Program-made: the position numbers and the translations under genes
In this document: in pieces, positions 1 to 6,968 of the stretch
Numbering within the stretch: position 1 is the stretch's first letter
Layout of the letters: every line of letters starts with the position of its first letter
Source: a virus
Virus record (IMG/VR): IMGVR_UViG_3300037119_002477
Coordinates: 1-37,774 of that record
Strand: one strand, 5' to 3'
DNA length: 37,774 nucleotides
Notes under the pieces: model-generated
Databases searched by the model: none
Told to the model about the DNA's origin: nothing
The model's input: only the letters and a program-made list of their open reading frames with translations

Positions 1-126
1 CGAACACACGGAAAACGAGCGGCTGGCGCAGCTCGACAACTGGTCGGAATGCCTGGTGCATCTGTTCCGCGCGCAAATCGAATTCTGGAAGGCCGGCGAG
101 CGGCCGACGATCGGCGCCACGGTGCG
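1..126. repeat. Terminal direct repeat, left copy
   Basis: Bases 1-126 are identical to 37647-37772; after that the window ends in TC where the left copy reads GC. This is what an assembler leaves when a circular or terminally redundant genome is cut open. The repeat lies inside a gene (the helicase) and the reading frame continues correctly through it. That argues for a circular assembly overlap rather than a dedicated non-coding end repeat. Confidence 0.9.
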
Positions 127-490
127 GCTGTTCAAGACGGCGCTCGGCGACGCGATCGAGGAGACGCGCGCCAAGCTCGCCGCGGCCGGGCTCGGCATGA
201 CGCCGCCGAACAAGAAGCTCGCCGGCGCGACGGTCGGCCGGCATTTGCTGGCGGTCCCAATGAATGCGCGGGGCCGATCGGCGCTCGCGCGCGCCTTCGA
301 TGGCACGGAATGGGCGAGCGGAGGCTGGGCCGGCGCGCTGCGCCAGGCGCCGCCCGACGTGGTGCTGCCGACGCGCGGCCAGGAAAATCTCGTGCGCATC
401 GACGGCTACCCGACGCGCTGCTTCCTGGTCGATCTTGACGCGTTTGAAAAATCGCTGATGGAGGGCGGCGCCGATCCGCCCGCGGTCTAG
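2..490 (+). CDS. Replicative helicase/P-loop ATPase, C-terminal part (gene spans the circular joint)
   Basis: This open frame has no start of its own. It is the 3' end of the gene that begins at 36268 and runs off the right end of the window. Joining the two through the 126-base repeat keeps the frame and gives a protein of about 622 residues. The part here (162 codons, stop TAG) has no catalytic motif. It begins with an acidic, helical stretch (EHTENERLAQLDNWSECLVH), followed by a winged-helix-like tail region typical of the C-terminus of phage primase-helicases. Its stop overlaps by four bases the end of the convergent gene on the other strand. Role inferred from the N-terminal part: DNA unwinding at the phage fork. 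Confidence 0.85.
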   Translation, partial: EHTENERLAQLDNWSECLVHLFRAQIEFWKAGERPTIGATVRLFKTALGDAIEETRAKLAAAGLGMTPPNKKLAGATVGRHLLAVPMNARGRSALARAFDGTEWASGGWAGALRQAPPDVVLPTRGQENLVRIDGYPTRCFLVDLDAFEKSLMEGGADPPAV

Positions 491-705
491 TCCCGCTTTC
501 TCTGCCGTCTGGCGCAGCGCAGCAAGGCTTCGGCGACGGTCGCGGTATCGTTGGGCGTCTCCCATGCCTCGCGCAATTGGCGCAGCGCCTGGGCCGCCTC
601 AGGATCTAATCTGAGCTCCATGATATGGCCGCCGGCGTCGCGAATGCGCGCGCGGGAAACGGTCATGCGGCTGACGCCTTCGGGATGAACGGGGGGGCGG
701 CCCAT
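487..705 (-). CDS. Small ribbon-helix-helix-like DNA-binding protein (candidate regulator)
   Basis: A 72-residue basic protein. Residues 29-66 fit a ribbon-helix-helix (Arc/MetJ/CopG) pattern: a short strand (MELRLDPE), helix A (AAQALRQLREAWE), a turn, then helix B (TVAEALLRCARRQRK). The N-terminus is Pro/Arg-rich. The ATG is preceded at proper spacing by AGGA, which supports this start. It lies downstream of the 771-1217 gene on the same strand and converges with the helicase. A copy of the GTATCTAG motif at 758-765 lies just upstream, so autoregulation is possible. The fold call rests on pattern only; no family match was tested. Confidence 0.6.
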   Translation of the reverse strand: MGRPPVHPEGVSRMTVSRARIRDAGGHIMELRLDPEAAQALRQLREAWETPNDTATVAEALLRCARRQRKRD

Positions 706-721
706 CGTGGTTCCTATGCAA

Positions 722-742
722 AGGCCGGCGCTAGGCCGGCCT
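722..742 (-). terminator. GC-rich hairpin between two minus-strand genes
   Basis: An 8-bp perfect stem, AGGCCGGC pairing with GCCGGCCT, around a 5-base loop. On the minus strand it follows the 771-1217 gene and is followed by TTGCAT rather than a good T run. It may be a weak terminator or an attenuator that separates the two genes. Confidence 0.4.
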
Positions 743-757
743 GGTGTCGCGGGTGAT

Positions 758-768
758 GTATCTAGAAC
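758..768. promoter_or_regulatory. GTATCTAG operator-like site upstream of the RHH gene
   Basis: GTATCTAGAAC is one of five copies of the 8-mer GTATCTAG/CTAGATAC seen in this genome. It sits about 53 bases upstream of the RHH start. CTAG is rare in this GC-rich sequence, which makes the recurrence notable. Autoregulation by the RHH protein is inference. Confidence 0.4.
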
Positions 769-770
769 GG

Positions 771-1217
771 TCAGGTCAGGAACGGAAGCCCGGCGGGCTC
801 GCCGGCGGCCTTCTTCGCCTCATAGGCGAGCTTGGCTGCGACCCACTTGGCGAGCAGGGGCTTGGCCGTCTCGGGGACGCCTTCGCCATACCGATCGGAC
901 CAAGCCAGCGCCTGGGCGCCGTCGGTGTATTCGCCGAGGCCGGTCCAGGCGACGTGGCCGTCCTCGCCGAGGACCATGCACGCCCCGAACCGGGAATAGG
1001 TGCTGCCCTTGGGCTTGTTCCAGACCAGGCCGGGCCGCTTGGGATTGGTGGTCTGCGACATGAACCGGCAGCCATGCTTGGGGCTATATTCGAGCCAATA
1101 CCGGATTTGGCACCGCAGCCGGAACCCGTAGGGGTAATCTTCGACGAGGTAGGCGGTTTCGGGGGAGACGTGGCCACTGAGGATCTTGGAGACGGAGGTG
1201 GGTTCAAGAAACTTCAC
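771..1217 (-). CDS. Phage protein of unknown function
   Basis: A protein of 148 residues, starting at a GTG. AAAGGA stands about 8 bases upstream of that GTG. An in-frame start 57 bases further upstream (1274) would put the coding region across the operator repeats, so I prefer the GTG. The sequence is rich in Tyr and Trp in the middle (YPYGFRL, IRYWLEYSPKHG, RFMSQTTNPK, NKPKGSTYSRFGACMVL) and ends in a helical Ala/Lys-rich tail. It looks like a compact globular phage protein of a type often seen in phage early regions, but I cannot name a function. It is cytoplasmic by appearance, with no signal or membrane segment. Two operator-like repeats sit in its promoter, suggesting repression in the lysogen or early control. 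Confidence 0.75.
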   Translation of the reverse strand: MKFLEPTSVSKILSGHVSPETAYLVEDYPYGFRLRCQIRYWLEYSPKHGCRFMSQTTNPKRPGLVWNKPKGSTYSRFGACMVLGEDGHVAWTGLGEYTDGAQALAWSDRYGEGVPETAKPLLAKWVAAKLAYEAKKAAGEPAGLPFLT

Positions 1218-1236
1218 GGTGTTTTCCTTTCGTTGG

Positions 1237-1274
1237 TGTACTAGATACATATCTAGATACAATATAAAGCGCAA
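1237..1274 (-). promoter_or_regulatory. Promoter with two CTAGATAC operator repeats
   Basis: On the minus strand TTGCGC (1274-1269) is separated by exactly 17 bases from TATGTA (1251-1246), a plausible -35/-10 pair. CTAGATAC occurs at 1241-1248 and again at 1253-1260, a direct repeat with a 12-base period. One copy overlaps the -10 and the other lies in the spacer. This is the arrangement expected of a repressor-controlled promoter. The integrase promoter has the same layout. Confidence 0.5.
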
Positions 1275-1508
1275 GCTCGGTTATATGCGGCAGGATGTCG
1301 CACCACTTGACAGCGCGCCTTATCCCTGCGTCCGTAGATGTTTTGTGCGTCCAAGGCCCAGCGCGCCCGTACCCTTTTGAGGTTGAGAATTGAAGTCGAG
1401 TTTTGGCCTGTACCGCTGCGCTTGCATCGCGGATATATCGGCGTATCGTAGGGACAGGGATGAGCCAGACGGATCCAAGCTCCCCTGCTAAGTATTTGAA
1501 ATCACTCG

Positions 1509-1763
1509 CGTTACACTTTTCGCCAGCAATATCAGCCGCTTACGCGGCCCGTAACATGCGCGTTACAGGCGCGTTACGAAATTCCTCAATCAAATCAACG
1601 TTGTAACGGCGTAACGCGCTCAACGCATGCACGCGTACGCGCGCGCGCGCGCAATCGTACGCGCGCGCGCGTTTGCGTTACACACGTTACATACCCCTCA
1701 ATCCATTGATATAGTTGTTGTAACGTGTAACGCGGGCGCGCGTAACGCGATTTTTTGCGTTAC
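1509..1763. repeat. Cluster of twelve GTAAC/GTTAC motifs (iteron-like), candidate origin or packaging site
   Basis: GTTAC or GTAAC starts at 1510, 1551, 1562, 1573, 1603, 1611, 1677, 1686, 1720, 1727, 1742 and 1759, mostly within CGTTACG/CGTAACG. Three are exactly 11 bases apart (1551, 1562, 1573), one helical turn. Two forward copies (1603, 1611) and two reverse copies (1677, 1686) face each other across the alternating CG tract. The whole 1218-1833 gap holds no convincing gene; a 48-codon frame from 1460 overlaps the motifs and is not supported. The position just before the small terminase gene suits a pac site; the repeat architecture also suits an origin. Confidence 0.65.
1623..1676. other. 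Alternating purine-pyrimidine (CG)n tract, potential Z-DNA
   Basis: About 54 bases are almost entirely alternating purine-pyrimidine, including two long runs of CG repeats interrupted by CAATCGTA. Such tracts favour left-handed DNA under negative supercoiling. The tract lies at the centre of the GTAAC/GTTAC cluster, flanked symmetrically by two motif pairs. Confidence 0.6.
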
Positions 1764-1833
1764 GGTCGAGCTGATGTAGATCAAGCACATAGCATCCGGC
1801 TTGGCCGTGCAGCCCGCGTGATAGGGTGCGAAA

Positions 1834-2427
1834 ATGACCAGAACAGCCAACGGCTCGGGCTCGGCTCTCGGCGCGCTGGCGCAGTCGATCGCGCCGGACC
1901 GGCTTGGCCAGGATGACGACGCGCAGCTCGAGCTCCTCGGTTTCGACGCCGAATCCGATGGGCATTATGCGCGCCACACCGTCGCCGGCGGGCCGCGGCG
2001 GCCGGGCCGGCCGATCGGGCCGCAGGCCATGTCGCGCGACCTGGCGAAGCTGCTGGCGCATCGCGGTTATCGACATCCGGTCGAGTTTTTGAGCTCGATT
2101 CTGTCAATGGATACGCGCGAACTGGCGGCCAAACTTGCGGGTGACGGGGACAAGATCGGGCTCGTGACCTTCGACCAGGCGCGATCGGTGCTCGATTTGC
2201 AGCTCAAGGCTGCGAAAGAGGCGGCGCTCTATGTCGCCCAGCAAATGCCGAAGGCGGTCGAGATGCGGACCGACGCGCCGCGGGCCGTGGTCGTGATCCA
2301 TGAGGGCTCGGCCGAGCTCGAGCGCAGCGATACGCGCGCCATGTCAGCCTTCGAGCCGATCGAGCTTCAGGCCGAGCAATATCAAGGGCTTAGCGACCAT
2401 GATCGGGATAAGTCACAAGAGGGCTAG
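1834..2427 (+). CDS. terS: Putative terminase small subunit
   Basis: A 197-residue protein directly upstream of the large terminase gene, the usual place for TerS. The N-terminal 50 residues look disordered. Then come a basic stretch (RRPGRPIGPQAM, about 55-66), a helical region (DLAKLLAHRGYRHPVEFLSSIL, about 69-90), a second helical block ending LQLKAAKEAALYVAQQMPKAV (to about 142), and an acidic tail. The basic-plus-helical pattern and the 'HPVEFL...' block resemble small-terminase-like proteins of alphaproteobacterial podoviruses. AGGG lies 7-8 bases before the ATG. Its role would be recognition of phage DNA for packaging, perhaps at the motif cluster immediately upstream. The assignment rests mainly on position. 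Confidence 0.6.
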   Translation: MTRTANGSGSALGALAQSIAPDRLGQDDDAQLELLGFDAESDGHYARHTVAGGPRRPGRPIGPQAMSRDLAKLLAHRGYRHPVEFLSSILSMDTRELAAKLAGDGDKIGLVTFDQARSVLDLQLKAAKEAALYVAQQMPKAVEMRTDAPRAVVVIHEGSAELERSDTRAMSAFEPIELQAEQYQGLSDHDRDKSQEG

Positions 2428-2432
2428 TCACA
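2411..2432. promoter_or_regulatory. Two AGTCACA sites at the end of terS
   Basis: AGTCACA occurs at 2411-2417 and 2426-2432, 15 bases apart, spanning the terS stop. The same half-site forms the palindrome TGTGACTAGTCACA at 30703-30716 and recurs at 30472, 30524, 30723 and 31018. The copies thus bracket the structural operon. Confidence 0.35.
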
Positions 2433-2480
2433 CGGGCAGGCTAACATGCTGAATGTGCAACGCTATTCGGAAATGCACCG

Positions 2481-2789
2481 ATGATCCGAGATCATCTGAT
2501 CGAGATCCGAACTGGCTCGAGCCACCCCCTCGAGGAGCTGACCTCGAGCACGCTGACCTTGCAGCAACGTCAACCCCCTCCCCCCCCCTCCCTTCCCGTG
2601 GGGCAGGCTCGGGCCGGCGCTTGGAAAACGGCGCGCCACCTCTCCACCAGGGGGGTATCGTCTCACACTCACAGGAATGAAGTCCGCTTCCAAACCTTCA
2701 TGTGGTTGAAAGGCGAAGAATTTTGGATCGGCGAATGGGGGTGCGGGGCGCGGGTGACAGGATTTGACACCCCAGGACCGCGGCCATGA
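2481..2789 (+). CDS. Doubtful 102-codon frame between terS and terL
   Basis: The gap 2428-2785 contains one open frame whose TGA overlaps the TerL ATG (ATGA). Its N-terminal half is low complexity, crossing a run of C bases near 2575-2590 that encodes consecutive prolines. Only the last 40 residues (containing FMWLKGEEFWIGEWGCG) look protein-like. Codon use is poorer in G/C at third positions than in the neighbours, and no Shine-Dalgarno is evident before the ATG. The overlap with TerL is the only positive sign. The gap may equally be leader sequence or a degraded gene; the C run is also a place where a sequencing error could hide a frameshift. Confidence 0.25.
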   Translation: MIRDHLIEIRTGSSHPLEELTSSTLTLQQRQPPPPPSLPVGQARAGAWKTARHLSTRGVSSHTHRNEVRFQTFMWLKGEEFWIGEWGCGARVTGFDTPGPRP

Positions 2790-4360
2790 CCGTCTTGTCC
2801 CGGGCGCAACTGCGGGAGCTCTGCGGGTTCGAGCCGCCCAAAGATCCGGTCTGGTCGCTGATGCGCTACATTCCGCCCGGCCCGGTCTGCGCCCGCTTCA
2901 TCCGAAGCATGGGACCGATCGACATGATCACCGGGCCGGCGGGCTCGGGAAAATCAGTCGGCGCGGTGTTCAAATCCATCCGGTTTCACGTGTCGGCCAT
3001 GCCGGTCTGCCGCGACGGCGTCATTCGCGGACGGCTCACCGTGCTGCGCGACAATTATCGCGCGCTCTACCGCACCACGCTGCGCACCTGGTTCGAGTTT
3101 TTCCCGCCCGACTATCAGGGTTCCTCCTTCTCGGGCGGCCAGGATCGGCCGGCGCAGCACGTCTTGCGTTTAGAGACCGTGCGCGAAAACAAAACCATTC
3201 CGGTGGATCTGACGGTCGATTTTTTCGCCGTCGGCGACGTCGCAATCGAGGAGCTGCTCAAGGGCTACGAGACGTCGTCGGGCTGGTGCAACGAGGGCGA
3301 CCTTCTCCACGAAAGGGTGATCCCGTTTCTCTATTCGCGGACCGGTCGCTATCCGCCGCGCGATATGCTCGCCGAAGGCGCCATAAGGCCGAGGGTGGTT
3401 GCGGTCGATTTCAACCCGCCCGACGTTGATCATCCGATCTGGCAGGCCGGAGTGCGCGGCACCTTCGATCGAAAAGCCGAAATCGAGGGCGAATCTTTTC
3501 TGCCCGCGATCAATTTTTTTCAACAGCCGAGCGGCCTGTCGAACGAAGCCGAAAATCGGGCGGGCAAGACGCGCGAAGAATACGAATCCGAAGCGCTGAC
3601 CTGGGGCGACCAGGACCGAAGGCGCTTTGTCGAGGGCCGGCCTGGCTACGCGCGCGACGGAAAGCCCGTCTACGAGTATGAATTTGACGAGCGCACGCAC
3701 GTAGCAGACGGCACGCTGAAACCGATTCCGCAGATCCCATTGCATATCGGATTTGACCAGGGCGGCAATCCCGCCGCGGTGCTGTTTCAGATCGATACGT
3801 TCGGCAAGGTGCGCATTTACGCCGAATGTGCGCCTGGTCCAGGGACCGGTATTGAGCGCTTCGCGGCGATGCTGGTGCCGATCCTCTCCTCCGAGCGCTT
3901 TCAAAACTGTCCGCCGGGCAAGTATGGCGCGGACCCGGCCGGCTTTTATGGCGCCGATCGCGAGAATGGCGAGCTCTCCTGGGCGCAGGCGATCGGGCTC
4001 GCGCTGGGCCATCACGTGATGCCGGCGCCCACCAACGAAGTCTCGCCGCGGCTCGAGGCGGTCCGGCTCGCGCTAAACCATGGCATGCTGATCGATCCGT
4101 CCTGCCGCATGCTGATCGGCGGATTTGCGGCGCACTACAAATACCGAAAAATCCGCGACGGGGTGGTCGATCGTTACGACGTCGCGCCGCACAAGAACGA
4201 TTACGCCAACCCGCACGACGCGCTGCAATATGGGCTCTTGCTGGTCCGCGGGCTCGCCGGCACGATCCACCAGGCGGCGAAAGCGGGGCGGCCGGGCAAT
4301 GTGGTCTCCATTGTGAGCGGAAAAACCGCGTCGGCCGATTTCAATGTCTGGCGCGTCTGA
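2786..4360 (+). CDS. terL: Terminase large subunit (packaging ATPase/nuclease)
   Basis: A protein of 524 residues, the normal size for TerL. The ATPase half has a Walker A GPAGSGKS at residues 50-57 and an acidic motif in GWCNEGDL (166-173) that fits the Walker B/catalytic Glu region. The RNase-H-like nuclease half shows three acidic positions: D324 in HIGFDQGGNP, D383 in GADPAG, and D478 in PHDALQYG. The protein pumps phage DNA into the prohead through the portal and cuts concatemers. The N-terminal 'GPAGSGKSVGA...VLRDNYRAL' pattern is that of T7-like/BPP-1-like podovirus terminases. The next gene begins inside its last 17 bases, which suggests translational coupling. Confidence 0.93.
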   Translation: MTVLSRAQLRELCGFEPPKDPVWSLMRYIPPGPVCARFIRSMGPIDMITGPAGSGKSVGAVFKSIRFHVSAMPVCRDGVIRGRLTVLRDNYRALYRTTLRTWFEFFPPDYQGSSFSGGQDRPAQHVLRLETVRENKTIPVDLTVDFFAVGDVAIEELLKGYETSSGWCNEGDLLHERVIPFLYSRTGRYPPRDMLAEGAIRPRVVAVDFNPPDVDHPIWQAGVRGTFDRKAEIEGESFLPAINFFQQPSGLSNEAENRAGKTREEYESEALTWGDQDRRRFVEGRPGYARDGKPVYEYEFDERTHVADGTLKPIPQIPLHIGFDQGGNPAAVLFQIDTFGKVRIYAECAPGPGTGIERFAAMLVPILSSERFQNCPPGKYGADPAGFYGADRENGELSWAQAIGLALGHHVMPAPTNEVSPRLEAVRLALNHGMLIDPSCRMLIGGFAAHYKYRKIRDGVVDRYDVAPHKNDYANPHDALQYGLLLVRGLAGTIHQAAKAGRPGNVVSIVSGKTASADFNVWRV

Positions 4361-4904
4361 CCTCACCCTAGTTCGGCCCGTTCCGTTCGTCGCCGCGCTC
4401 ACGCTGTTGCATCGGGCTCATATCTTGGTCGGGATCAACCGGCTCGCGGCGTCCCTGCAATGCGCCCGCTCCGAGCTCGCCGGCGTCGCCGAGGGCGATC
4501 AATTGATCGCGCTGGCGGGCTTCGCGCCGATGCCGGATGGCGGTCATGAATTGTGGTGCGCGCTCGACCGATCGGCGACGCGGCATCTCAAAACCCTGAT
4601 CAAGCTCGCCCGCTTGACCTTCCCAACCCTGGCGCAAGATGCGGCCCTGGTTGCGCATGTGCGTCTAGGCCATGCGCCGGGGCGCAAATTGGCGACGCTG
4701 GCCGGGTTATCGTTCGCGGGATACGCGAACGATTGTGAACGATGGGAGGCCCGTTATGGGCGCAATCTCGAAAATGTTCTCGGGCAAGGCGGCGCGGGAA
4801 GCCAAGGCGTCGGCGGAGAAAGCGGCGCTCGAATCGAAGCGCGAGCGCCAGGCGTCGCAGGCGGTCCAGCAGCAGGAGGTGCAGGCGAGCGCCCAGGAGG
4901 TTGA
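4344..4904 (+). CDS. T7 gp13/DUF2833-like (GNAT-fold) phage protein
   Basis: The frame encodes 186 residues and starts within the TerL end. Residues about 20-130 resemble the acetyltransferase-like fold of DUF2833 proteins such as T7 gp13. There is a strand pair with a small-residue turn (DQLIALAGFAPMPDGGHELWCAL), then a helix (RHLKTLIKLARLTFPTLAQDAALVAHVRLGH), then KLATLAGL. T7 gp13 is needed for virion assembly. No catalytic residue can be assigned. The last 45 or so residues are a Gly/Ala-rich run that overlaps the next gene by 149 bases in another frame. That tail is probably unselected; the useful protein may end near residue 140. A sequencing frameshift near 4735 would also explain the long overlap. 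Confidence 0.55.
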   Translation: MSGASDLTLVRPVPFVAALTLLHRAHILVGINRLAASLQCARSELAGVAEGDQLIALAGFAPMPDGGHELWCALDRSATRHLKTLIKLARLTFPTLAQDAALVAHVRLGHAPGRKLATLAGLSFAGYANDCERWEARYGRNLENVLGQGGAGSQGVGGESGARIEARAPGVAGGPAAGGAGERPGG

Positions 4905-4983
4905 AAAAGGACTGGGCAAAGCCCGGTCACGGCCGAGGGGTCGGCGCTTGCTGCTCGGCGATTCGACATCGACGCTGGCGTAA
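4756..4983 (+). CDS. Small phage protein upstream of the portal gene
   Basis: A 75-residue protein with ATG at 4756 preceded by GGGAGG. The middle is a long amphipathic Ala/Glu/Lys/Gln helix (residues 12-58), probably a coiled coil. The C-terminus (RPRGRRLLLGDSTSTLA) resembles the Arg-Gly...Leu-rich ends of the small proteins encoded just before the portal in many podoviruses. The function of that family is unknown; a virion or assembly role is inferred from position. It overlaps the Gly-rich tail of the upstream frame and ends three bases before the portal start. Confidence 0.7.
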   Translation: MGAISKMFSGKAAREAKASAEKAALESKRERQASQAVQQQEVQASAQEVEKGLGKARSRPRGRRLLLGDSTSTLA

Positions 4984-4986
4984 CAC

Positions 4987-6588
4987 ATGGCGCGCAAACC
5001 GCCGACCGATACCGAGCTCAAGGCGCACCACGCGCGCTCGCAAAAGGCATGGTCCTCACGCGCCGCCTGGCAAACCCTCTATGACGAAGCCTACGAGTTT
5101 GCGATCCCGTATCGGCGGCCGGCGGACCGCGACGCGCCAGGATCCAACCGCGTCGATCGGCTCTTTGACTCGACCGCGATTGCCTCGACGTTCCGGTCGA
5201 GCGGCCAATTGCAGCAAGATTTATTCCCGCCCGGTCAACCCTTTTTCAAGCTCCGCGCCGGTCCCGTCCTGCGCAAGGGTCTCGCGCCGGACGCGGTGAA
5301 AAAAATCGACGACCAGCTCCAACAAATCTCGGACGTGCTGCAAGCCTTCTGCGGCTCGGAATGGGACGAGGCGACGCAGGAAATGTGCGTCGACCTTCAG
5401 GCCGGCACCGGCTGTCTCCTGACGCTCGAGGGCGATGACGACCGGCCGATTCGCGACATGTGCATTCCGTTCGACGAATGCGCCATCGAGGTCGACGCCT
5501 ATGGCAAGGTGATAGCGCTGTTCTGGAACTCGAAAATCACGCGGCGGCAAATCAAGCTCGCCTTTCCCGACGGCTACTACCCGCCGGATTTTCAAAAGAA
5601 GCATGAGGCCAACCCCGACGAAACCATGCTGTTGCATCAGGATTGGGCGCAGGAAGGCAAACAGTGGCGCTTTATCGCCTATGTCGATGGCTGCGAGAAG
5701 CCGATCAAAGACGGCATGCTGAATACAAAGCCGTTCGTTTGCCCGCGCTATTACCGCGTCCCGGGCGAAGCCTATGGGCGCGGGCCGATACTCTTGGCCT
5801 TGCCGACGATCAAGACCTTGAACAAGGCGGTCGAATTGACCTTGAAGGCGGCGGCGATCGAAATGATGGGCCTTTGGGGTTACAGGCCAGGCGGCGCGTT
5901 TAATCCCGATACGGTGCGCTTTGCGCCGGGCGCGTTCTGGCCGATGACCGCCACCGGCGGCATCATGGGGCCGGACGTCATGCGGCTCAACGCCGCCGCA
6001 GGCAAAATCGACGTGGCGAACCTGATCACCCAGGAAATGCGCCAGCAGGTGCAAATCATGCTGCATGACGACCGGGTGCCGGAAAAGGGCAAGACGCCGG
6101 TCAGCGCCACCGAAATCATGGCGCGGCTCAAACGGATTTCGGAAACCTATCTCGGCGCCTTCGGTCGTCTCGTGAACGAGATTATTCCGGACATGGTGCG
6201 ACGCCGCATCGATATTCTGTATCGCCGCGGCCTGTTGCAAACCAACCTCAAGATTGACGAGCTCCTGTTGCAAATCGATGTGATCTCGCCGATGGCCGCG
6301 GCGCTCAAAGCCAACACCCTGTCCGTCATCACCGATTACATGCAGCTTGTGATTCAGTTGCGCGGCCCGCAGGCGGCCGAACTGATCATCAAATTGAACG
6401 ATGCGCTGGAATATATCGGCAAGGAGATGGGCGTTCCGTCGCCGCTCATGCTCAGCAAGACCGAACGCAAGCAGCTCGAGCAGCAATTGGCCGAGGCCGC
6501 GGCCCAGGCCGCCGCGGCGCAAACCCAGCAGCAAATGGCGGTCGAGCAGGCCAAAGCCGGACCGCAACCCGTGGAGCTCGCGGCGTGA
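4987..6588 (+). CDS. Portal (head-to-tail connector) protein, T7-like
   Basis: The 533-residue length matches T7 gp8-type connectors. The N-terminus has the characteristic helical 'W..LYDEAYEFAIPYR' region, followed by DRLFDSTAIASTFRSSGQLQ and the FPPGQPFFKL segment. The middle holds RYYRVPGEAYGRGPILLALP, a landmark of head-tail connector proteins, and later TATEIMARLKRISETYLGAFGRLVNE-type helices of the clip/stem region. The C-terminal 40 residues are an Ala/Gln-rich coiled coil. Twelve copies would form the ring through which DNA enters and leaves. No strong Shine-Dalgarno is seen; translation is probably coupled to the preceding gene. Its stop overlaps the next start (GTGA). Confidence 0.92.
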   Translation: MARKPPTDTELKAHHARSQKAWSSRAAWQTLYDEAYEFAIPYRRPADRDAPGSNRVDRLFDSTAIASTFRSSGQLQQDLFPPGQPFFKLRAGPVLRKGLAPDAVKKIDDQLQQISDVLQAFCGSEWDEATQEMCVDLQAGTGCLLTLEGDDDRPIRDMCIPFDECAIEVDAYGKVIALFWNSKITRRQIKLAFPDGYYPPDFQKKHEANPDETMLLHQDWAQEGKQWRFIAYVDGCEKPIKDGMLNTKPFVCPRYYRVPGEAYGRGPILLALPTIKTLNKAVELTLKAAAIEMMGLWGYRPGGAFNPDTVRFAPGAFWPMTATGGIMGPDVMRLNAAAGKIDVANLITQEMRQQVQIMLHDDRVPEKGKTPVSATEIMARLKRISETYLGAFGRLVNEIIPDMVRRRIDILYRRGLLQTNLKIDELLLQIDVISPMAAALKANTLSVITDYMQLVIQLRGPQAAELIIKLNDALEYIGKEMGVPSPLMLSKTERKQLEQQLAEAAAQAAAAQTQQQMAVEQAKAGPQPVELAA

Positions 6589-6968
6589 GTGCAGCGCCTC
6601 TCTATGGGCGGCGCCAGGCGCAGCCGATCGACGACATGCTGAGCAGAGTCGACAAGGTGCTCGGCGCGATCGACATGGATTTGAAGCCGCCGAGCCAGCG
6701 CTCGGCCATGACCGAAGAGGACCGCCGCGTCGCCCAGGCCGCGGCGATGATCGCGGCGACCAATGAGGGCATGCTGGTTTTGGAATATCTCGCCGACATG
6801 ACGGTCCGGCGTCCCGTGTTCGTCGCCCACACCAATCTCGAGCCAATGCGCGCCTACGCCCTGGGCTGCCAGCGCGAGGGCCAGAACCAGATTTTTTTCA
6901 CCCTTCTCGCGATGATCCAAAGGGGTCGCGAGGAAACACCCGAATCTCGTGAAGGAGCGATTTCATGA
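6585..6968 (+). CDS. Bbp19-like phage protein
   Basis: A 127-residue protein between portal and scaffold, the position of Bbp19 in the BPP-1-type gene order. Residues 55-112 (EGMLVLEYLADMT...FVAHTNLEPMRAYALGCQREGQ) match the family pattern of a helix, a TxFxxN-like turn and an 'F.EG.R..G' helix. The function of the family is unknown. The start is GTG within the GTGA overlap with the portal stop, with GGAG about 9 bases upstream. The first 50 residues are polar and probably flexible. A role in head assembly is inferred from position only. Confidence 0.65.
   Translation: MSAAPLYGRRQAQPIDDMLSRVDKVLGAIDMDLKPPSQRSAMTEEDRRVAQAAAMIAATNEGMLVLEYLADMTVRRPVFVAHTNLEPMRAYALGCQREGQNQIFFTLLAMIQRGREETPESREGAIS

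Noticed and set aside
1403-1606. Possible small gene, with an ATG at 1460
   Set aside because: It overlaps five of the GTAAC/GTTAC motifs, has no family features and its codon use is unlike the other genes; the motif cluster explains the sequence better.
1509-1763. CRISPR array
   Set aside because: The repeated unit is only five to seven bases, occurs in both orientations and has irregular spacing; no cas gene is present.
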